Source of the DNA: an uncultured Muribaculaceae bacterium
GTDB taxonomy: Bacteria; Bacteroidota; Bacteroidia; Bacteroidales; Muribaculaceae
Direction: 5' to 3'
Assembly: GCA_910585275.1 (NCBI GenBank)
Contig: CAJUCW010000048.1
Location: forward strand, 1 to 21,307
DNA: 21,307 nucleotides
The translations under genes and the position numbers were made by a program. The notes beneath the pieces were generated by a model. It was not told the DNA's origin. It made no database searches and was given only the letters and a program-made list of their open reading frames with translations. Positions within the stretch are counted from its first letter, which is position 1. Each line of letters starts with the position of its first letter. Shown here piece after piece: positions 17,464 to 21,307 of this stretch.

Positions 17464-17494
17464 CAAAGATATAAAAAAACATTGAGAATGCAAA
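17464..17494 (-). promoter_or_regulatory. promoter of the LRR-CTD gene
   Basis: On the minus strand TTTG (17494-17491), a 19-bp spacer and TATCTTTG (17471-17464) match the consensus fully. Transcription from about 17457 gives a leader of about 110 nt to the preferred ATG. The rest of the 380-bp space to the next gene holds repeat copy C and otherwise no gene that I can see. Confidence 0.75.
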
Positions 17495-17641
17495 TAAAAC
17501 CGCTATAATTCATCAATATTTATGCAAAACCCGCCCTTCCTACACAAAATCTCAAACCAATGCAACTCCATACCTCCAACCAGAACAACCAAGGACTACC
17601 AGATTTTTTTTACCGAGAGGATTGTCAAACGGATGAAAATA

Positions 17642-17717
17642 TAGGGACATGCCTCCGGCATGTTTATTGGTTAATCAGATGATTACCAATAAACAACACC
17701 GGAATGCAACATCCCTA
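17642..17717. repeat. 76-bp palindromic intergenic repeat, copy C
   Basis: The ends are TAGGGA and TCCCTA. The conserved arm ACATGCCTCCGGCATGT (17647-17663) is at the left, so this copy is inverted relative to A and B. The centre is more symmetrical than in the other copies: TTTATTGGTTAATCA and TGATTACCAATAAA pair almost fully. This makes it the best-preserved hairpin of the three. Confidence 0.85.
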
Positions 17718-17799
17718 CAAAAGATCAATTCAAGAAACCTTTGCCAGGTCAGTTATTTCAAATCCAAAATTTAAGGTTACCAATTCATCAATTGAATTT

Positions 17800-18180
17800 C
17801 TAATTCACCTTTGTTAGAAACTCTTTCCTTACCCACCAATTGAATAAGGAATCATCATTAAAACGAACTTCTACAAGGTCGCCACGAGTAGCTATTACTC
17901 TACCCTTCGTACCGGATGGCACCATTCGAACCTTTCCGTCAGCAATTAATTGTAACACACCAACCCTATCCTCATGCAAAGAAGCAGCTCCTAATTGTTC
18001 ATCTATAGCGGGAGTACGTGTTGCAAACATCTCTGTGTTCATCTTTACAATGTCTCCTTTTTCAAAACCACCCAAAATTCCTTGGCAGCTATCCACTAGA
18101 AAACACAATACCACCGCAATGACAACCAACACTCCGACTCCCTTTGCCACGTCTTTTATATTAATAGAATCATCTTCCAT
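17800..18180 (-). CDS. small single-pass membrane protein of unknown function
   Basis: The protein has 126 residues. A short acidic N-terminus (MEDDSINIKD) is followed by one hydrophobic segment (about 13-31, GVGVLVVIAVVLCFLVDS). A soluble C-terminal domain contains GTKGRVIATRGDLVEVRFND, which looks like a small SH3-like beta-barrel. No family is recognised. It starts 15 nt after the stop of the DNA glycosylase gene on the same strand and is probably co-transcribed with it. There is no obvious link in function. Confidence 0.65.
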   Translation of the reverse strand: MEDDSINIKDVAKGVGVLVVIAVVLCFLVDSCQGILGGFEKGDIVKMNTEMFATRTPAIDEQLGAASLHEDRVGVLQLIADGKVRMVPSGTKGRVIATRGDLVEVRFNDDSLFNWWVRKEFLTKVN

Positions 18181-18195
18181 ATTATCTGACTTTGA

Positions 18196-18984
18196 TTAGA
18201 GTATTTTCTTCCACTCTTCTTTCATCTTGTCAAAAGAGAATTGTCGGTTGGCTCCACTTGAACTGGGAAGGGTCAACAATTTCAGATTGGAACTTTCCTC
18301 CAGGTCTTGGAAATAAGATTCAAAACTTGCAGCCGCCTTCTGGCCGTTGAATGCAATAATATTCACACTGGGATACTCATTCAAGAACATTCTGATGTCA
18401 TTCGGAACCTCTTGATTAATATTGGCATCAAGACTTCCTTCTCTTACAGCCGCTCCAAACACGTCCCAAAGAGCAATCCCATGCTCTTTAAGGAATTGTG
18501 TCTTTTCGGCATACGTTTCCTGTGGTTTCTTGTCAAACAACGAATATATTACTTCCCAAAACCTATTCCCGTTCTTGCTATAATATTGTTGGAGCATAAG
18601 CGATTCGTCTCCGGGCAAGCTGCCCAAAATCAACACCCTCGGATTCTCGCCAACAACCGGGGCAAGTCCCTCTTTGAGATTGCTGTCACTACTTTGATTA
18701 CCTTTCATATAAGCTTTTGAATTCATTGTCGTATGGCTATCGTCCGACTTCAAATCAGCAATCTTTTCATCCGAACATTTGATTTTACCATCAGCAATCA
18801 AACAATCAAATTCTTCTACGGATGTTATATTATCATCAGTAAAATCTGTAATATAGAAGCCCATTCCTCTCATTTTACTACGGATGGCTTTCTGCTCCGA
18901 CCTATCGGCAGAACATTTACGGACAATCAATTCGCGGATTTTCTCAATCTCCTTGAAGGAGAATGAATCTTTCCCTTTTCCCAT
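18196..18984 (-). CDS. hypoxanthine/uracil-DNA glycosylase (DNA-deoxyinosine glycosylase type) with N-terminal extension
   Basis: With the start at 18984 the protein has 262 residues. Residues about 107-262 are a UDG-superfamily domain of the hypoxanthine-DNA glycosylase group: RVLILGSLPGDESL (121-129 core), QQYYSKNGNRFW (the usual PRNxFW written NGNRFW; its Asn is the family's catalytic position), ALWDV, and LPSSSGAN at 239-246. It would remove deoxyinosine or uracil from DNA. Residues 1-90 are an extra module (MGKGKDSFSFKEIEKIREL...GFYITDF...EEFDCLIADGKIKCSD) joined by a Ser/Asp-rich linker. The usual enzyme is only about 165-175 residues, so this is a fusion or an added domain. The frame stays open to 19143, but those 53 residues overlap a structured leader and the sORF unit. 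Confidence 0.8.
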   Translation of the reverse strand: MGKGKDSFSFKEIEKIRELIVRKCSADRSEQKAIRSKMRGMGFYITDFTDDNITSVEEFDCLIADGKIKCSDEKIADLKSDDSHTTMNSKAYMKGNQSSDSNLKEGLAPVVGENPRVLILGSLPGDESLMLQQYYSKNGNRFWEVIYSLFDKKPQETYAEKTQFLKEHGIALWDVFGAAVREGSLDANINQEVPNDIRMFLNEYPSVNIIAFNGQKAAASFESYFQDLEESSNLKLLTLPSSSGANRQFSFDKMKEEWKKIL

Positions 18985-19161
18985 AAGTATGATGGTTTTT
19001 TGCGGAGGCCTCCCTCGGTAGCCTCCCGGATGAATATAAAGAAAGTGTGAGGGTTGTTGTCTTTTTTCGTCAGAGGCTCTGGTAAAACCCGAATGTATAA
19101 AGACAATATCCCCACACCTGAAGCATATCTCCCTGGCATACACTGCCGAAAAAGCATCATA
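18985..19161 (-). other. structured leader between sORF and glycosylase, open in two frames
   Basis: This 177-nt stretch lies between the 38-codon sORF stop and the glycosylase ATG. It holds GGAGGC/GCCTCC, a 6-bp stem close to the glycosylase start, and GGTGTGGGG facing CCCTCACAC further up. Two minus-strand frames are open through it: one joins the glycosylase, the other starts at 19187 and runs to 18927. Neither translation resembles a known protein to me, so RNA function seems as likely as coding. Confidence 0.4.
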
Positions 19162-19278
19162 CTACAAGTGACGAGAGTAATCGTCATCCCAACATTCTTG
19201 AAAATTTACCAGACTTTCTGACGAAGGACGAACTTCACTTTCATCTTGTTGCGGAGAGCGCATCAAGTCCTGACGCAT
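19162..19278 (-). CDS. 38-residue sORF in the glycosylase leader
   Basis: ATG at 19278 is preceded by AAGGAGAG, an unusually strong purine-rich site for this phylum. The peptide is highly polar: it begins MRQDLMRSPQQDESEVRPSS, has one Cys next to Trp (ECWDDD) and ends SRHL. It has no hydrophobic segment. It lies about 30 nt after the predicted transcription start, and its start codon is within a hairpin. No family is recognised. It could be a leader peptide controlling the downstream genes or a small functional protein. Confidence 0.45.
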   Translation of the reverse strand: MRQDLMRSPQQDESEVRPSSESLVNFQECWDDDYSRHL

Positions 19279-19284
19279 CTCTCC
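19253..19284 (-). promoter_or_regulatory. hairpin that holds the sORF start codon
   Basis: In the RNA sense GGAGAG pairs with CUCUCC. After one bulged A, UGCGUCA pairs with UGAUGCG (two G-U pairs), around a short loop. The AUG of the sORF falls at the bulge and GGAGAG is the possible ribosome site, so the structure could control translation of the peptide. Confidence 0.45.
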
Positions 19285-19314
19285 TTCAAAATTTTGTGGT
19301 CTCTACCACTGATG

Positions 19315-19345
19315 CAAATTTACACCAAAAATATTGAACCACAAA
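19315..19345 (-). promoter_or_regulatory. promoter of the sORF-glycosylase-membrane protein unit
   Basis: On the minus strand TTTG (19345-19342), a 19-bp spacer and TAAATTTG (19322-19315) match the consensus. The start falls near 19308. The first transcribed bases form GTGGT-AGAG-ACCAC (19309-19296), a small 5'-terminal hairpin followed by CAAAATTTTG. The glycosylase leader would be about 325 nt. Confidence 0.7.
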
Positions 19346-19389
19346 ATATCAAGTGGGGGTATTGTCGTTATTTTCTTACATTCGGTTTT

Positions 19390-20298
19390 TCATGAATTGC
19401 GGCCAAGTGCGCCGGCAAACACATCCCTTACCCTTTCGCGTAAATGAAGAGGCCGCACCACTTCCAACGACCGGCTACGCTTCAGCAATTCCATTACGAA
19501 ATCGTTGGTTATCTTAAGCCGGACTGTTATCCGGAATTCATCGGCATTGTCGGCAATCACCTTTTGCGACGGATGCAATGGACGCGCTTTCAGAAAACTA
19601 CCGTCAAGGGAATCGTATTTAAGTTCAATTTCTTCCACAGGAGCTGCCGGGTCGTTCCAGATGCCATAACAATCCGTGAAATAATTTTCGATGTCGATGT
19701 TTTCATCGAATGCGAATTCCTCGTCCGTGATATCAAGGTCTTTCATCCTGTCGAGTCCGAATATAAGCAACCGTTCACCTTCATATCCAACAACATACCA
19801 CAACCCTTGGTCTTCTTTCAGAAAATGGGGAGCCACCGAATGCCGACGTTCCGAACAGCCGGTGCGGTAATTTACATACGAGAATTCTATCACACGACGG
19901 AATTTTATAGCATTGAGCACTTCGGAAAGATGTTCCGTCCCCATGTTGCGGCTACGCTCCGGAATGATGTGACGGTTTATGCCCGAATCCGGATTCAACG
20001 CCGTCAGAAGGTCGAAATCCGCAAACAGCCGGTTGTAATCCACAGTTCCGGGAACCCTGTCGGCTATTACATAGTTTGACTTCCCGACCCTTTCAATCAC
20101 AATTCCAAAAACATCCGCTATAAAAGGGATGTCGCGTTGAAGTTGCCGCATACGTGCATCGCGCGAATCCGGATATAAAAAATTTCTGCTCTCCGCCAAT
20201 TTGGAAAACAAGTCGTCGGCAGACATCGGAACCCCTGCCTGCTCCAATATCCTCACCACCGACATCCTGCGCCTTAACGTGTCAAGTTCTGATTTCAT
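19390..20298 (-). CDS. WYL-domain transcriptional regulator
   Basis: With the start at 20298 the protein has 302 residues (MKSELDTLRRRMSVVRILEQ). The frame extends to 20349, but that extension would cover the predicted -7 box and operator, so the shorter start is preferred. Residues 1-75 are a winged helix-turn-helix of the DeoR/YafY type (MSADDLFSKL, RQLQRDIPFI). Residues about 130-220 are the WYL domain, with LWYVVGY carrying WYV at 167-169 and GLDRMKDL after it. A C-terminal WCX-like extension follows (KVIADNADEFRITVRLKITN). WYL proteins sense nucleic acid or nucleotide ligands in several known cases; in Bacteroidetes many are linked to stress or defence. The neighbours do not identify its target, though a DNA repair gene lies just downstream. 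Confidence 0.87.
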   Translation of the reverse strand: MKSELDTLRRRMSVVRILEQAGVPMSADDLFSKLAESRNFLYPDSRDARMRQLQRDIPFIADVFGIVIERVGKSNYVIADRVPGTVDYNRLFADFDLLTALNPDSGINRHIIPERSRNMGTEHLSEVLNAIKFRRVIEFSYVNYRTGCSERRHSVAPHFLKEDQGLWYVVGYEGERLLIFGLDRMKDLDITDEEFAFDENIDIENYFTDCYGIWNDPAAPVEEIELKYDSLDGSFLKARPLHPSQKVIADNADEFRITVRLKITNDFVMELLKRSRSLEVVRPLHLRERVRDVFAGALGRNS

Positions 20299-20319
20299 GA
20301 TATCCCAAGATTTAGACCG

Positions 20320-20358
20320 CAAAGTTAACTCCCAAAGACGACGCACCATGTCGTCTTT
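20320..20358 (-). promoter_or_regulatory. promoter and putative operator of the WYL regulator gene
   Basis: On the minus strand TAACTTTG (20327-20320) is a -7 match. Right upstream, AAAGACGAC (20334-20342) and GTCGTCTTT (20350-20358) form a perfect 9-bp inverted repeat with a 7-bp spacer, where the -33 region would be; no TTTG is present there. A dimeric repressor or activator bound here would control the promoter. Confidence 0.55.
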
Positions 20359-20360
20359 TC

Positions 20361-20410
20361 AAAAAAGACATCGAACCATCAAATTTATAAAAAATTTAAG
20401 GTTCGATGTC
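20361..20410 (-). terminator. intrinsic terminator of the LRR gene at the right end
   Basis: On the minus strand GACATCGAACC (20410-20400) and GGTTCGATGTC (20377-20367) form a perfect 11-bp stem. The 22-nt AT-rich loop adds AAATTT/AAATTT pairing, and a run of six T (20366-20361) follows. It ends transcription 23-70 bp after the LRR stop, just before the WYL operator. Confidence 0.88.
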
Positions 20411-20432
20411 CTTATATTATCAATAACGTTTC

Positions 20433-21230
20433 TTACTCAACCATGACCTTTTTTGTCGTACCGTCGGGATAAACCACAATATTTATTCCACTGGCAGGCT
20501 TATCGGTTTTACGACCTTGAATGTCATAGTATGAAGGAAGACCTTCCTCATTACCTATTGCTACTCCATTCACAGAAGCATTGTCGGAATACTCTTTTTC
20601 AACGTTTTCCCATTCACGGAATCCTGTCATATCTTCGACATAATCGTCTGCTTCCTCCCGGATATCGACAAACTCACCCCATTCATGGGCAGCCCGATAC
20701 TTCTCAATCGTCCCCTTCGGTACGAAAAGCACACAAACAGACTTGTCTATCCCATCTAAACTCGGGCCCATGTATTTGGCATAAGTATTATACAACTCTC
20801 CGGCATTCAGCTCATTGTCACAAAACGGCGGCTCTTCTGCCAAAACATGAAGTTCTTTCAATTTTCTCGCCGTCAAACCTACAGGACCAATGCGGCGTAA
20901 TTTGGCAGGTAAAGTCAATGATTCACCTCCGAAACCAACTCCACACCATGAAATCTCTTCAAGGTTGGCCGGCAAATGCAATTTCTTGCTCACGTATAAA
21001 CACGTATCTTCTATAATTTTTATATCGTCAGGCATCTTAAGTGTGTGGAGACTTACACTGTAAAAAGCACCCGCACCAATATATTTTATCGACTCCGGCA
21101 TATTCACCAAAGAATCCACCCCTCCCCATTCAAAAGCATACTGTTCGATTCGTTCCAAACCATCAGGCAACATCAATCGACGACACTCAGTACCCTGCCA
21201 TGCAATTACCCTTTTCAATGTTTTGGGCAT
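20433..21230 (-). CDS. BspA-like leucine-rich-repeat protein with CTD, possibly lacking its N-terminus
   Basis: The protein has 265 residues. About 15-125 are LRR_5/BspA-type repeats (LPDGLERIEQYAFEW, MPESIKYIGAGAFYS, LPANLEEIS, LPAKLRRIG). A VLFVPKGTIEKYRAAHEWGEF segment, usual after BspA repeats, follows near 170-190. The C-terminus has a CTD-like tail (YYDIQGRKTDKPASGINIVVY...KKVMVE). There is no signal peptide: the first residues MPKTLKRVIAW already read as part of a repeat. The frame remains open upstream to about 21287 without encoding a signal. No minus-strand promoter is visible and a plus-strand promoter occupies the space. The simplest reading is a 5'-truncated remnant; a cytoplasmic protein or an unrecognised start is the alternative. 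Confidence 0.65.
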   Translation of the reverse strand: MPKTLKRVIAWQGTECRRLMLPDGLERIEQYAFEWGGVDSLVNMPESIKYIGAGAFYSVSLHTLKMPDDIKIIEDTCLYVSKKLHLPANLEEISWCGVGFGGESLTLPAKLRRIGPVGLTARKLKELHVLAEEPPFCDNELNAGELYNTYAKYMGPSLDGIDKSVCVLFVPKGTIEKYRAAHEWGEFVDIREEADDYVEDMTGFREWENVEKEYSDNASVNGVAIGNEEGLPSYYDIQGRKTDKPASGINIVVYPDGTTKKVMVE

Positions 21231-21263
21231 AACTATCGTATGGGCGCCAAGAAAACTATTAGT

Positions 21264-21293
21264 TTTGCATTCGCAAAGAAAATACTATCTTTG
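21264..21293 (+). promoter_or_regulatory. strong promoter reading out of the window
   Basis: TTTG (21264-21267), an 18-bp spacer and TATCTTTG (21286-21293) match the Bacteroidetes consensus. It points right, so a plus-strand gene should start beyond 21307. Confidence 0.7.
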
Positions 21294-21307
21294 TAGATAC
21301 AAATATT

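Noticed and set aside
17780..17800. small AATTCA/TGAATT hairpin after the 126-residue membrane protein gene
   Set aside because: The stem is 6 bp, AT-rich and has no U-run, so it is not supported as a terminator.
20298..20349. longer N-terminus for the WYL regulator
   Set aside because: The extension is encoded by the predicted -7 box and part of the inverted repeat and has no family resemblance.

Overview
The window looks like a chromosomal segment from a gut Bacteroidales, probably Muribaculaceae or a near relative (the family is an inference). The evidence is a SusC/SusD pair, several TTTG-N(18-20)-TAnnTTTG promoters of the Bacteroidetes type, general absence of Shine-Dalgarno spacing, and four proteins ending in the NLQG...PGIY C-terminal module common in these bacteria. 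No rRNA, tRNA, CRISPR array, transposase or phage gene was found.

Left (1-5310, plus strand): a secreted clan GH-A-like glycoside hydrolase, then an nfnA-nfnB pair for electron-bifurcating NADH-dependent ferredoxin:NADP+ oxidoreductase. The pair has its own promoter and ends at a perfect 22-bp bidirectional terminator.

Middle (5350-15760, minus strand): transcription runs right to left through a periplasmic/exported zinc metalloprotease (DUF5117/DUF4953 type), SusC, SusD, a small exported CTD protein and an M6-like metalloprotease with a CTD. Two proteases and no glycoside hydrolase surround the SusCD pair. This suggests a RagAB-like peptide or protein utilisation locus rather than a glycan one (inference). 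The operon has a roughly 300-nt leader that can form mutually exclusive hairpins. A C8 tract in susC could permit on/off slippage.

Right (15883-21307): an exported leucine-rich-repeat CTD protein with its own promoter and terminator; a small membrane protein; a hypoxanthine/uracil-DNA glycosylase with an unusual N-terminal module, preceded by a structured leader that encodes a 38-residue peptide; a WYL-domain regulator with a likely autoregulatory operator; a BspA-like LRR protein lacking a signal peptide; and a strong promoter firing rightward out of the window.

Three copies of a 76-79-bp imperfect palindromic repeat (TAGGGACATGCC...) lie in intergenic spaces. One sits inside a terminator-like inverted repeat just before the M6 protease start. 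The two strongest candidates for something undescribed are this repeat family and the sORF/leader/glycosylase unit.
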